DNA of 50,916 nucleotides from Mesorhizobium alhagi CCNWXJ12-2. Lineage in GTDB: Bacteria > Pseudomonadota > Alphaproteobacteria > Rhizobiales > Rhizobiaceae. The stretch spans positions 1-50,916 of the forward strand of contig NZ_AHAM01000210.1 in NCBI RefSeq assembly GCF_000236565.1. The letters run 5' to 3'. Made by a program: the position numbers and the translations under genes. Under the pieces are notes generated by a model. That model had not been told where the DNA came from and did no database searches. It was given only the letters and a program-made list of their open reading frames with translations. Below are positions 9,171 through 17,490 of the stretch, one piece after another (position 1 is the first letter of the stretch; each line of letters starts with the position of its first letter).

Positions 9171-10619
9171 ATGGCCGACCAAAAGATCTTCGCCGGGCCG
9201 CGCATCCGCCGCATCCGCAATGCCAAGGGCCTGACGCAGACGGCGATGGCCGAGGGGCTGGGCATCTCGCCCTCTTACCTGAACCTCATCGAGCGCAACC
9301 AGCGGCCGCTGACGGTTCAGCTCATCCTTAAACTGGCATCCGTCTACAAGGTCGAACCGGAAGAGTTGCAGGGCGAGGCGCGCGGCTCGATCGCGGCGCT
9401 GCGCGAAGTCTTCGCCGACCCGCTGCTTGCCGGCGAATTGCCGGGCGACCAGGAACTGATCGAGGTCGCCGAGGCCGCGCCGAACGCGGCGGCGGCGATG
9501 ATAAAGCTGTTTCGGGCCTATCGCGAACAGGCCGAAAGGCTGTCGGATCTTTCCGAACTTCTCGCGCGCGAGGGCAGGGCCACAGCTCTGCTAGGCACCA
9601 GGCTGCCCTTCGACGAGGTGCGCGAGATTTTCGAGCGCCGCCCGAACCATTTTCAGGCGATTGAGGAAGAAGCGGAGGCGTTTACGGCGCTGCTCGACCC
9701 GGGCGACGATCTGTTCGGGGCGTTGAAGGCCTGGCTGAAGCGCGAATACGGCATCGTGGTCAAGGTGCTGCCGGTGGCGACGATGCCGAACTGGCGCCGC
9801 CGCTATGACCGCCACTCGCAGCGCCTGTTCATCTCCGAGCGGTTGTCGCCCTTCGATCAGTTGCGCGAAGTGGCGATGGAAGCCTGCCTGATGCGCATGC
9901 AGGTCGCGGTGGCGGGCGAGATCCAGGGGCTGAAACTGTCGTCCGACGAGGCGCGGCGCATCGCCCGCTTCGAACTCGGCCGCTATGCCGCTCATGCGCT
10001 GATGATGCCCTACCAGGCGTTTCAGGCGGCGGCGGTGCGCGCCCGCTACGACATCGACGTGTTGAAATCGCGGTTCGGCGTTTCCTTCGAGCAGGCGGCG
10101 AACCGGCTGACCATGCTGCAGCGGACCGGCGCTTCCGGCGTACCCTTCTTCATGCTCGAGGTCGATAATGCCGGGCACCGCTTTCGCAGGGCGGGCGCAC
10201 AGGGCTTTCCGCAAAACCGCTTCGGCGGCGGCTGCCCGAAACTGCCGGTCCACGCTGCCTTCACCCAGCCGGGCCAGATTTTCGTAGAGGCGGTCGAAAT
10301 GCCGGACGGCGCGGAATTCCTCTGCGTCGCCCGCACGCTCGAAGGGCCGCAGGGCGCGTTTTCCGAGCGCCCGCGTCGCACGGCGATCCTGATCGGCTGC
10401 GACATCGGTTTCAAGGACGAGATCGTCTATGGCGCGGCGCTGCCAAGCCGTCTCGCAGGCAGCGGCGCGAAGTCAGGCGCTGTCCTCTCGACGCCAGTCG
10501 GGCCGGCCTGCCGGCTCTGCGAGCGCTCCGGCTGCCTCTCGCGCGCCGAGCCGCCGGTGACCCGGCCGCTGGGCCTGGACGAGATGGTGACAGGGTTGAG
10601 CGCCTTCGATTTTCAGTAG
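9171..10619 (+). CDS. Short-chain fatty acyl transcriptional regulator (ScfR/RamB family)
   Basis: This 482-residue regulator has an XRE-type helix-turn-helix at residues 10-65 (RRIRNAKGLTQTAMAEGLG then SPSYLNLIERNQRPLT). A middle region resembles the IrrE/ImmA-type domain (FDQLREVAMEACLM; ARFELGRYAAHALMMPY). The C-terminal DUF2083-like domain contains CRLCERSGCLSR, a cysteine cluster typical of RamB proteins. These sense short-chain acyl-CoA status and control acetate and glyoxylate genes. The ATG at 9171 (MADQKIFAGPRIRRIR) matches the family's usual N-terminus; an upstream in-frame start would translate the operator. The divergent aceA gene is the obvious target. Confidence 0.9.
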   Translation: MADQKIFAGPRIRRIRNAKGLTQTAMAEGLGISPSYLNLIERNQRPLTVQLILKLASVYKVEPEELQGEARGSIAALREVFADPLLAGELPGDQELIEVAEAAPNAAAAMIKLFRAYREQAERLSDLSELLAREGRATALLGTRLPFDEVREIFERRPNHFQAIEEEAEAFTALLDPGDDLFGALKAWLKREYGIVVKVLPVATMPNWRRRYDRHSQRLFISERLSPFDQLREVAMEACLMRMQVAVAGEIQGLKLSSDEARRIARFELGRYAAHALMMPYQAFQAAAVRARYDIDVLKSRFGVSFEQAANRLTMLQRTGASGVPFFMLEVDNAGHRFRRAGAQGFPQNRFGGGCPKLPVHAAFTQPGQIFVEAVEMPDGAEFLCVARTLEGPQGAFSERPRRTAILIGCDIGFKDEIVYGAALPSRLAGSGAKSGAVLSTPVGPACRLCERSGCLSRAEPPVTRPLGLDEMVTGLSAFDFQ

Positions 10620-10628
10620 CGACTGTCC

Positions 10629-10762
10629 TTATTGGCTTCTGGCAGTACGAAGGATCGCCTCCATGTTGCGGCGGCCGTCGATTATCCGCGCGATAACGAT
10701 CCGCTGTCGATCAGCCTCGTAGCGGTAAAAACGACGTGTTGCGGACGCGCCGGCCGGTCTCT
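10629..10762 (-). pseudogene. Remnant of a RelE/ParE-family toxin
   Basis: One minus-strand frame reads FYRYEADRQRIVIARIID then GRRNMEAIL before a stop at 10629, which is the C-terminal hallmark of ParE/RelE toxins. The matching upstream segment (RPQHVVF) lies in another frame. The two join if the run of five T's on the minus strand (near 10730) had been six, so a one-base deletion is likely. Only about 40 residues survive, starting at the stop codon of the LysR gene. No ribosome site, N-terminal half or antitoxin remains. Confidence 0.65.
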
Positions 10763-11638
10763 CTACCCCTCGCCAAACGGCCGCTCGCCTGCAAACAGCG
10801 CGGAATGCGCGGTGATGAGCGCGACGATGCGGTCGATGACGGTGCGCACCTCGCGGCGGTGACGATCGTCATTGTGCATGACGATCCATTGGCCTTCTCG
10901 CAGTTCCTCGATGGTGCCGCCCGCCCGCTCCAGCAACGGATCGCGATCGCCGGCAAAGCACGGAAGCACGCCCTTGCCGACGCCGGCGCGAATAAGGTCG
11001 TGCAGGGTCCGGGGTGTGTTGGCCCAGGCGGCTATCGTGATGCCTGGCTGTGCGTCGACCCAGTTGGCCGAGCGCGTAGCGCGGTCTTCCGGGGTGATGG
11101 CCACCCAATCTTCCCGTTGGGCACCGGGACGGTTGCGCGCGCGGAATGGCGCCTGCGCCACCTCGCCGGTGCGTCGCGCCGCAAGGTTGGGGCTGTCCGG
11201 CTGGGCGTTGCGCACGCCGATCTCGACTTCGCGGTGGGCGATGTCGAGCTTCGCTTCCGTCGTCTTGAAGGCGATACGGAACGGATCGGACGGGGTCCAC
11301 AGCCGCGCGAAATTCTCCGTGAAGAAGTTCGCCGTCCAGGTGCCTACCGAGATCCGCACGGTGGCGCGGCGGTCGTCCGCTTCGAGCCATTCCTCGATCG
11401 GCCTGGCGCTCGCCTCGACGGCAATCGCTTTGGCGAGCAGCATCCGGCCATGCTCGGTGAGCTCGTAGCCGGTCTGACGCCGCACGAATAGCGGCCGGCC
11501 CAGAACATTCTCCAGCGCCAGCATGCGCCGCCCGACCGTGGCCGGGCTGGAGCCGAGTTCGGCGGCGGCCGCCGAGAGCCCGCCGCCCCGCGCCACGCGA
11601 ACGAAAATCCGCAGATCGTTCCAGTCCAGGTTTTTCAT
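10763..11638 (-). CDS. LysR-family transcriptional regulator
   Basis: This 291-residue regulator starts at MKNLDWNDLRIFVRVARGGG; the 31 codons upstream in frame look non-coding. The winged helix-turn-helix covers residues 5-65 (LSAAAAELGSSPATVGRRML). The effector-binding domain follows to the C-terminus (PFRIAFKTTEAKLDIA; GVGKGVLPCFAGDRDP). Length is normal for the family, and the protein is probably a DNA-binding homotetramer. Its divergent neighbour is a small unknown ORF and then an EamA exporter, the usual position of a LysR target. The inducer is unknown. Its last codons border the toxin remnant. Confidence 0.9.
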   Translation of the reverse strand: MKNLDWNDLRIFVRVARGGGLSAAAAELGSSPATVGRRMLALENVLGRPLFVRRQTGYELTEHGRMLLAKAIAVEASARPIEEWLEADDRRATVRISVGTWTANFFTENFARLWTPSDPFRIAFKTTEAKLDIAHREVEIGVRNAQPDSPNLAARRTGEVAQAPFRARNRPGAQREDWVAITPEDRATRSANWVDAQPGITIAAWANTPRTLHDLIRAGVGKGVLPCFAGDRDPLLERAGGTIEELREGQWIVMHNDDRHRREVRTVIDRIVALITAHSALFAGERPFGEG

Positions 11639-11729
11639 CGCTGAAAAACATACTGCGGATTTCTGGCGATGAACAGCTCGACAGTCGATCCTATCATTCA
11701 ATTGCGAAATGGTAGCGAAAGGATCCGTC

Positions 11730-11972
11730 ATGGATCAGATGCTTGTTTGGACCTTCATTCACCGCGAAGTGCTGCGGACGCGGGCCGACCGCAAGCCGGT
11801 CGACTCTATCGATATCTACGAAGACAATTCGTCATCGCTCGGGCTCTTCCGGCGCGTCGGCGGTCTGCTCGAGCGGGCGAGAAGCTGGCGAGTGTCGGGA
11901 AGGTCGACGTGCGACAGCGGACGGCAAGAGAGGATGCTTGCCAGCGGAGGCAATTGCAGTCCGGGCGCGTAG
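11730..11972 (+). CDS. Small unknown protein divergent from the LysR gene
   Basis: An 80-residue frame starts at an ATG with AAAGGA about 7 bases upstream. The first 55 residues look protein-like: MDQMLVWTFIHREVLRTR, then an acidic stretch (DSIDIYEDNS), then an amphipathic LGLFRRVGGLLERARSW. The last 25 residues are rich in Ser, Gly and Cys and may be frame drift. I recognise no family. It lies between the LysR gene and the EamA exporter, pointing the same way as the exporter. No signal peptide is seen. Confidence 0.5.
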   Translation: MDQMLVWTFIHREVLRTRADRKPVDSIDIYEDNSSSLGLFRRVGGLLERARSWRVSGRSTCDSGRQERMLASGGNCSPGA

Positions 11973-12103
11973 CCCTGTTGCCGAAAAACGTGCCACAAAT
12001 GGAACGGGCCGCTGGACCACGCGGCGGCTGGCGGTTTCGCATACGCCGCTTGTGTCCGCCTGGCCAGTGATCCGGCGGCTCCTCGAACCGCCGGCGAACC
12101 GCC

Positions 12104-13057
12104 ATGAACGACATAGCTTCGCAGCATGCAGCCCTCGCGCCGCAGGTTTCGCGGCGCGAGGAGAATATCGGCCTGCTGCTGGTGTTCCTGTCGGCGCTGT
12201 TCTGGAGTTTTGGCGGGGCCATCGCCCGCTTCATCGAGACCGGTGACAGCTGGACCGTGGTGTTCTGGCGCTCGTTCTGGGCGGCGGCTTTCCTGTTCGG
12301 CTTCATGCTGTGGCGCGACGGCTGGCGCGGCATGCTGAAAATGTTCGGCGACATGGGCCTGCCCGGCTTCGCCGTGGCGCTGTGCTTCGCCACGGCTTCG
12401 ACCTCCTTCGTCGTGGCGCTGGCTTATACGACCGTCGCCAACATCCTGTTGATGCAGGCCGGCGTGCCGCTGATCGCGGCGCTGATCGCCTGGGTGCTGT
12501 TTCGCGAGCGCGTCGCAGGCGCGACCTGGGCGGCGATTGCCGCCGTCATCTGCGGCGTCGCCATCATGGTGTCGGAATCCTTCAACGGTCAGGTATCGCC
12601 GATCGGCGACGGGCTCGCCCTGCTGATCGCATTCGCGTTTTCGATCGCGACCGTCATCACCAGGCGCTTTGCCCATGTGCGGATGACGCCGGCGACCTGC
12701 CTCGGCACCATCTTCGCAGCCCTGTTCGCCTTCACCCAGACCGAGTACCTGGCAGTCGCGCCGCGCGACATGGGGTTCCTGTTCGCTTTCGGCGCGCTCA
12801 ATCTCGGGCTCGGCCTGGCCTTCTTCGCCACCGGCGCAAGGCTGATCCCGGCGGCCTTCGCCGCGCTGCTCGGCACGTTCGAGACCATACTCGGGCCGGT
12901 CTGGGTCTGGCTGATCCATGCCGAGGTGCCGTCGGCGCGCACGGTTCTCGGCGGCTCGGTGGTGTTCCTCGCGCTGCTGGTCCACATCGGCCTCGAATTC
13001 AAGCGCCAGATGCGGCCGCAAAAGCCCGGCACGACCGGAATGCCGTCTCCCCATTGA
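12104..13057 (+). CDS. EamA/DMT-family transporter
   Basis: This 317-residue inner membrane protein has about ten predicted transmembrane helices in two EamA repeats. The first repeat includes LLLVFLSALFWSFGGAIAR, TVVFWRSFWAAAFLFGF and ALAYTTVANILLMQAGVPLI. The second starts around residue 165 (LALLIAFAFSIATVITRR) and ends with LLGTFETILGPVWVWL. Family members export amino acids, metabolites or drugs; the substrate cannot be told here. The N-terminal 20 residues and the C-terminal basic tail are cytoplasmic. The start lacks a clear ribosome site. It is divergent from the LysR gene, which may control it. Confidence 0.92.
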   Translation: MNDIASQHAALAPQVSRREENIGLLLVFLSALFWSFGGAIARFIETGDSWTVVFWRSFWAAAFLFGFMLWRDGWRGMLKMFGDMGLPGFAVALCFATASTSFVVALAYTTVANILLMQAGVPLIAALIAWVLFRERVAGATWAAIAAVICGVAIMVSESFNGQVSPIGDGLALLIAFAFSIATVITRRFAHVRMTPATCLGTIFAALFAFTQTEYLAVAPRDMGFLFAFGALNLGLGLAFFATGARLIPAAFAALLGTFETILGPVWVWLIHAEVPSARTVLGGSVVFLALLVHIGLEFKRQMRPQKPGTTGMPSPH

Positions 13058-13383
13058 CATCTCCATCCGGGAGCGGGCAGGCTGGGTTATCGGCAACAAA
13101 AGCACAGGCGTGTCTTGCCATTTCCGAAAGCCGACGCGGCGGGCGCCGGCATCACAGATACGTTCTGCGGAAGCGTTCGCGCGAAACTTAGCGTCGCGCG
13201 CTTCGCTGCCGAAACGCCGGTAAAACTCAACGTTAAATCAACAATATGCGGGGCGCACATGCGGCCTTCGGGCACGCCGATTGCGGCTTGTCGCACCGCA
13301 AAAACGCCAATAGGCTTCAACCGATACCCAGCCGCTGATCCTTCGAACGAGCCGGGACGGGACACCGCACAGAGGAGAGCAAA
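13058..13383. other. Leader region of the pot operon
   Basis: No gene is supported in these 326 bases. The region has an AT-rich patch near 13220-13250 (AACGTTAAATCAACAATAT) that is the likeliest promoter area for the polyamine uptake operon. A clear AGGAG ribosome site follows at 13373-13377. I see no well-formed riboswitch or terminator. Confidence 0.5.
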
Positions 13384-14484
13384 ATGATCCACAAAGCGCT
13401 ATGGCTATCGGCCGCTTCGGCCGCCCTGGCCGCGGCCTTGACGGTTTCCGCGCAAGCGCAGGAACGCGTAGTCAACATCTACAACTGGTCGGATTATATC
13501 GACGAGTCGATCATCACCGACTTCACCAACGAAACCGGCATCAAGGTCGTCTATGACGTCTTCGATTCCAACGAGATACTGGAAACCAAGCTGCTCGCCG
13601 GCGGCTCGGGCTACGACATCGTCGTGCCGACCCACAATTTCCTCGTCCGCCAGATAGAAGCCGGGGTTTACCAGAAGCTCGACAAATCGAAGCTTCCGAA
13701 CATCTCCAACATGTGGGACGTGGTGAACGAAAGAGTCGCGAAGTTCGACTCCGACAACGCTTACTCCGTCAACTGGATGTGGGGCACGGTCGGCATCGGC
13801 TACAATGTCGACAAGGTGAAGGAAGCGCTCGGCGTCGACAAGGTCGACAGCTGGGACGTGTTCTACAAGCCTGAAAACCTCGCAAAGCTGGCCGGCTGCG
13901 GCGTCTATGTGCTGGACTCGCCGTCGGACATCATCCCGACGACGCTCAACTATCTCGGATTGAGCCCCGAAAGCACATCGAGCGAAGACTTCGCCAAGGT
14001 CGAGGAGACCCTGCTGGCGCTTCGGCCGCACATCCGCAAGTTCCATTCGTCCGAATACATCAACGCGCTGGCGAATGGCGACATCTGCCTCGCGATCGGC
14101 TGGTCGGGCGATGTCTTCCAGGCGCGCGACCGCGCCGCGGAAGCCGATCAGGGCGTGGTCGTCGACTACGTCATCCCGAAGGAAGGCGCGGAAATGTGGT
14201 TCGATCAGATGGCCATTCCCGCCGACGCCAAGAATGTCGACGAGGCCCATGAATTTTTGAACTACATCATGAAGCCGGAAGTGGCAGCCAAGGCCACCAA
14301 CTACGTCTACTTCGCCAACGGCAACAAGGCCTCGCAGGAGTTCATCGAGAAGGAGATCCTGGAGGATCCGGCGATCTATCCGGACGAGGCGACGCTGCAG
14401 AAGCTGTTCACGGTCAGCCCCTACGATCCGAAGACGCAGCGCGTGGTGACGCGCACGTGGACGAAGATCGTCACGGGGCAATAG
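13384..14484 (+). CDS. potF: Polyamine ABC transporter, periplasmic substrate-binding protein
   Basis: This 366-residue protein has an N-terminal signal peptide (hydrophobic AALAAALTVSAQA, cleavage near residue 25). It belongs to the PotD/PotF family, which binds putrescine or spermidine in the periplasm. Typical motifs are VNIYNWSDYIDE at the mature N-terminus, YDVFDSNEILETKLLAGGSGYD, and SVNWMWGTVGIGYN. Later motifs are GWSGDVFQARDRA and VIPKEGAEMWFDQMAIP with ligand-binding acids and aromatics. Length fits PotF. It heads potFGHI; a GC-rich hairpin after its stop can raise its level over the downstream genes. puuAB about 8 kb upstream degrade the same substrate. Confidence 0.95.
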   Translation: MIHKALWLSAASAALAAALTVSAQAQERVVNIYNWSDYIDESIITDFTNETGIKVVYDVFDSNEILETKLLAGGSGYDIVVPTHNFLVRQIEAGVYQKLDKSKLPNISNMWDVVNERVAKFDSDNAYSVNWMWGTVGIGYNVDKVKEALGVDKVDSWDVFYKPENLAKLAGCGVYVLDSPSDIIPTTLNYLGLSPESTSSEDFAKVEETLLALRPHIRKFHSSEYINALANGDICLAIGWSGDVFQARDRAAEADQGVVVDYVIPKEGAEMWFDQMAIPADAKNVDEAHEFLNYIMKPEVAAKATNYVYFANGNKASQEFIEKEILEDPAIYPDEATLQKLFTVSPYDPKTQRVVTRTWTKIVTGQ

Positions 14485-14500
14485 CACACGCCTGACAAGG

Positions 14501-14523
14501 CCCCGGCGCACGCGCCGGGGTTT
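14501..14523 (+). terminator. Hairpin between potF and potG
   Basis: CCCCGGCG (14501-14508) pairs with CGCCGGGG (14513-14520), followed by TTT only. It lies 17 bases after the potF stop. The short T-run suggests a partial terminator or an RNA-stabilising 3' end, which is common after binding-protein genes of ABC operons. Confidence 0.65.
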
Positions 14524-14553
14524 CGCCTGGCCGCCGAAAAATCGGAGCAGATC

Positions 14554-15693
14554 ATGAAGTCGCTTGGCAGCATCCGCAGGGATTTCGCGCCCTGGGCCGA
14601 TCCCGGCGCCAAGCCTTACATCTCCTTCGAGAACGTCACCAAGAAGTTCGGCGACTTCATCGCCGTCAACGATCTGTCGCTGAATATCTATGAGCGCGAA
14701 TTCTTCGCGCTGCTCGGAGCGTCCGGCTGCGGGAAGTCGACGCTGCTCAGGATGCTGGCCGGCTTCGACGAGCCGACCTCGGGACGCATCCTGCTCGACG
14801 GGCAGGATCTGCGCGGCATCCCGCCCTATCGCCGCCCGGTAAACATGATGTTCCAGTCCTATGCGCTGTTTCCGCATATGACGGTGGAGGGCAACATCGC
14901 CTTCGGCCTCAAGCAGGACAACATGCCGAAGGCCGAGATCGAGGCGCGGGTCAAGGAGATGCTGCGCCTGGTCAAGCTCGAGCAGTTCGCCAAGCGCAAG
15001 CCGCACCAGCTTTCCGGCGGCCAGCGCCAGCGCGTGGCGCTAGCGCGCTCGGTCGCCAAGCGTCCCAAGGTGCTGCTGCTCGACGAGCCGCTCGGCGCGC
15101 TCGACAAAAAGCTGCGCGAGGAGACGCAGTTCGAGCTGATGGACCTGCAGCAATCGCTGGGGCTGACCTTTGTCGTTGTCACCCACGACCAGGAAGAGGC
15201 CATGACCATGGCCGACCGCATCGCCATTCTCGACAAGGGCGAGGTGATGCAGGTGGCGACGCCGGCGGAAGTATACGAGGCGCCGGGCTCGCGCTTCGTC
15301 GCGGGCTTTGTCGGCAATGTGAACATGTTCGAGGGCAGGGTGGCGGCAAGGGACGCTGGTATCGCCCGCATCACCGGGGCGAGCGGCGCCGAGATCATCG
15401 TGGAGAATGCCGGCGACGCCGAGACCGGCAATGCGGTGTCCTTCGCCATCAGACCCGAGAAGATCAAGGTCTCGTCGCGCCGGCCCGAAGGTGCGGTAAA
15501 TGCCATGGAGGGCGAAGTTTTCGACCTGGCCTATCTCGGCGACATGACCGTCTATCACGTCCGGCTCGACGACGGCCAAGTGGTCAAAGCGAGCTCGCTA
15601 AACGCCTCGCGCGTCACCGAAGACCCGCTGACCTGGAACGACCGGGCATGGATTTCATTCCCGCCGGACGCCGGCGTCGTCTTGACCCGGTAG
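14554..15693 (+). CDS. potG: Polyamine ABC transporter, ATP-binding protein
   Basis: This 379-residue ATPase of the PotA/PotG type energises the PotHI permease. Walker A is GASGCGKST near residue 60, the Q-loop MMFQSYALFPHM near residue 100, and the signature LSGGQRQRVALARS near residue 155. Walker B is VLLLDEPLGALD and the switch His lies in VVVTHDQEEA. A C-terminal TOBE-like regulatory domain spans about residues 265-375. The N-terminal extension SIRRDFAPWADPGAKPYISF is usual for PotG. GGAG lies upstream of the ATG. The stop is 6 bases before potH. Confidence 0.95.
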   Translation: MKSLGSIRRDFAPWADPGAKPYISFENVTKKFGDFIAVNDLSLNIYEREFFALLGASGCGKSTLLRMLAGFDEPTSGRILLDGQDLRGIPPYRRPVNMMFQSYALFPHMTVEGNIAFGLKQDNMPKAEIEARVKEMLRLVKLEQFAKRKPHQLSGGQRQRVALARSVAKRPKVLLLDEPLGALDKKLREETQFELMDLQQSLGLTFVVVTHDQEEAMTMADRIAILDKGEVMQVATPAEVYEAPGSRFVAGFVGNVNMFEGRVAARDAGIARITGASGAEIIVENAGDAETGNAVSFAIRPEKIKVSSRRPEGAVNAMEGEVFDLAYLGDMTVYHVRLDDGQVVKASSLNASRVTEDPLTWNDRAWISFPPDAGVVLTR

Positions 15694-15699
15694 GCCGAC

Positions 15700-16671
15700 A
15701 TGTCGGAAGCGGTAATCGATCGCGAGAATGGCGCCGTTGCGGCTAAGGGCCGGTCGCTTGCTGGCCGCGCCGCCAACGCCGTCGTCAGCCGGCTTGTCAT
15801 ACTGGTGCCGTATCTCTGGCTGCTGATCTTCTTCCTCGCCCCGTTTGTCATCGTCTTCAAGATCTCACTGTCGCAGACCGCGATCGCGATGCCGCCTTAC
15901 GATCCGGTGCTCAGCCTGGCTGATGGCGTCTCGGGACTGCTGGAGCAGTTGCGGCAGCTCAGCATCGACAATTACGTCTGGCTCACCGAGGACGCGCTCT
16001 ACTTCAACGCCTATGTGTCTAGCGTCGTCATCGCCGCGACCTCGACATTCCTGACGCTGCTCGTCGGTTATCCCATAGCCTACGGCATGGCGCGCGCCCC
16101 GGCATCGCTGCGGCCGACGCTGCTGATGCTGGTCATTTTGCCGTTCTGGACCTCGTTCCTGATCCGGGTCTATGCCTGGATCGGCATATTGAAGCCGGAG
16201 GGTCTGCTCAACCAGTTCCTGATGGCGCTCAACATCATCGATAGCCCGCTGATCATCCTCAACACGCATACGGCGATCTTCATTGGCATCGTTTATTCCT
16301 ACCTGCCGTTCATGATCCTGCCGCTCTATTCGTCGCTGGAGAAGATGGATTATTCGCTGATCGAGGCCGCCAAGGATCTCGGCTGCACCCCGAACGGCGC
16401 GTTCTGGAAAATCACTTTTCCGCTGTCACTGCCGGGCGTCATCGCCGGCTGCATGCTCGTTTTCATCCCGGCCGTCGGCGAGTTCGTCATACCCGACCTG
16501 CTCGGCGGCTCGCAGACGCTGATGATCGGCAAGACGCTGTGGAACGAGTTCTTCGCCAATCGTGACTGGCCGGTGTCGTCCGCCGTGGCCGTGATCCTGC
16601 TGCTGATCCTGATCGTACCGATCATGATCTTCCAGAATGCGCAGGCTCGCGCGCAGGAGCAGGAACGATGA
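15700..16671 (+). CDS. potH: Polyamine ABC transporter permease
   Basis: This 323-residue inner membrane permease has about six transmembrane helices after a 30-residue cytoplasmic N-terminus. The first is YLWLLIFFLAPFVIVFKISL. The cytoplasmic EAA loop (LIEAAKDLGCTPNGAFWKI) near residue 225 docks onto PotG. GEFVIPDLLGG and a last helix near residues 295-315 match PotH/PotB proteins. It forms the transmembrane pore with PotI. Its stop overlaps the potI start by four bases (ATGA), indicating translational coupling. Confidence 0.95.
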   Translation: MSEAVIDRENGAVAAKGRSLAGRAANAVVSRLVILVPYLWLLIFFLAPFVIVFKISLSQTAIAMPPYDPVLSLADGVSGLLEQLRQLSIDNYVWLTEDALYFNAYVSSVVIAATSTFLTLLVGYPIAYGMARAPASLRPTLLMLVILPFWTSFLIRVYAWIGILKPEGLLNQFLMALNIIDSPLIILNTHTAIFIGIVYSYLPFMILPLYSSLEKMDYSLIEAAKDLGCTPNGAFWKITFPLSLPGVIAGCMLVFIPAVGEFVIPDLLGGSQTLMIGKTLWNEFFANRDWPVSSAVAVILLLILIVPIMIFQNAQARAQEQER

Positions 16672-17486
16672 ACGCGACCTGGAGCCGTTTCAACATCGTC
16701 TCGATCGTACTGGGCTTCGCCTTCCTGTACCTGCCGATCGTGCTTCTGGTGATCTTCTCGTTCAACGCCTCGAAGCTGGTCACAGTGTGGGGCGGCTTTT
16801 CGACCCAATGGTACGTTGCGCTGTTCAACAACCGCGGCCTCATGGACGCCGCCTGGGTGACGATCCGCGTCGGCCTGATCTCGGCGACCGTGGCAACCGT
16901 CCTCGGCACGCTCGCGGCGCTTACGCTGACGCGCTACACGCGGTTTCGTGGCCGGGTGCTGTTTTCGGGCATGGTGTTTGCGCCGCTGGTCATGCCGGAA
17001 GTCATCACCGGGCTTTCGCTGCTACTGCTGTTCGTCGCGATAGGCTTTGATCGCGGCTTCATGACAGTGACACTGGCGCACATCACCTTCTCGATGTGCT
17101 TCGTCGCCGTCGTGGTTCAGTCGCGGCTGATGAGCTTCGATCGCTCGCTCGAGGAAGCGGCGATGGATCTCGGCGCGCCTCCGGTCAAAACCTTCTTCCA
17201 GATCACGCTGCCGGTCATCATGCCGGCGATCGTCTCGGGCTGGATGCTGGCCTTCACGCTTTCGATCGACGATCTCGTAATATCGAGCTTCACTTCGGGT
17301 CCCGGCGCAACGACGCTGCCGATGAAGATCTACAGCCAGGTGCGGCTCGGCGTGACGCCTGAGATCAACGCCGCCTGTACGCTTCTGATCGCCATCGTTG
17401 CGATTGGAGTGATCATAGCGTCCCTCGCCAACAAGCGCCGCGAAGTGCAGCGCCTGCGCGATGAGCAGGCGGCACAGCGAGGTTAA
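16668..17486 (+). CDS. potI: Polyamine ABC transporter permease
   Basis: This 272-residue permease has about six transmembrane helices (IVLGFAFLYLPIVLLVIFSF first). Its EAA loop is SLEEAAMDLGAPPVKTFFQI near residue 165, where PotG docks. The TLSIDDLVISSFTSGPG segment is characteristic of PotI/PotC. It begins within the last four bases of potH and completes the potFGHI operon. The C-terminal tail is basic and Gln-rich. The next gene, an AsmA-like protein, is convergent and ends 4 bases away, so any terminator must lie inside coding sequence. Confidence 0.95.
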   Translation: MNATWSRFNIVSIVLGFAFLYLPIVLLVIFSFNASKLVTVWGGFSTQWYVALFNNRGLMDAAWVTIRVGLISATVATVLGTLAALTLTRYTRFRGRVLFSGMVFAPLVMPEVITGLSLLLLFVAIGFDRGFMTVTLAHITFSMCFVAVVVQSRLMSFDRSLEEAAMDLGAPPVKTFFQITLPVIMPAIVSGWMLAFTLSIDDLVISSFTSGPGATTLPMKIYSQVRLGVTPEINAACTLLIAIVAIGVIIASLANKRREVQRLRDEQAAQRG

Positions 17487-17490
17487 CGCC

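Noticed and set aside
13405-15006. 533-codon minus-strand frame over potF and potG
   Set aside because: Antisense of two well-recognised transporter genes, with a composition rich in Arg, Asp and His typical of shadow frames.
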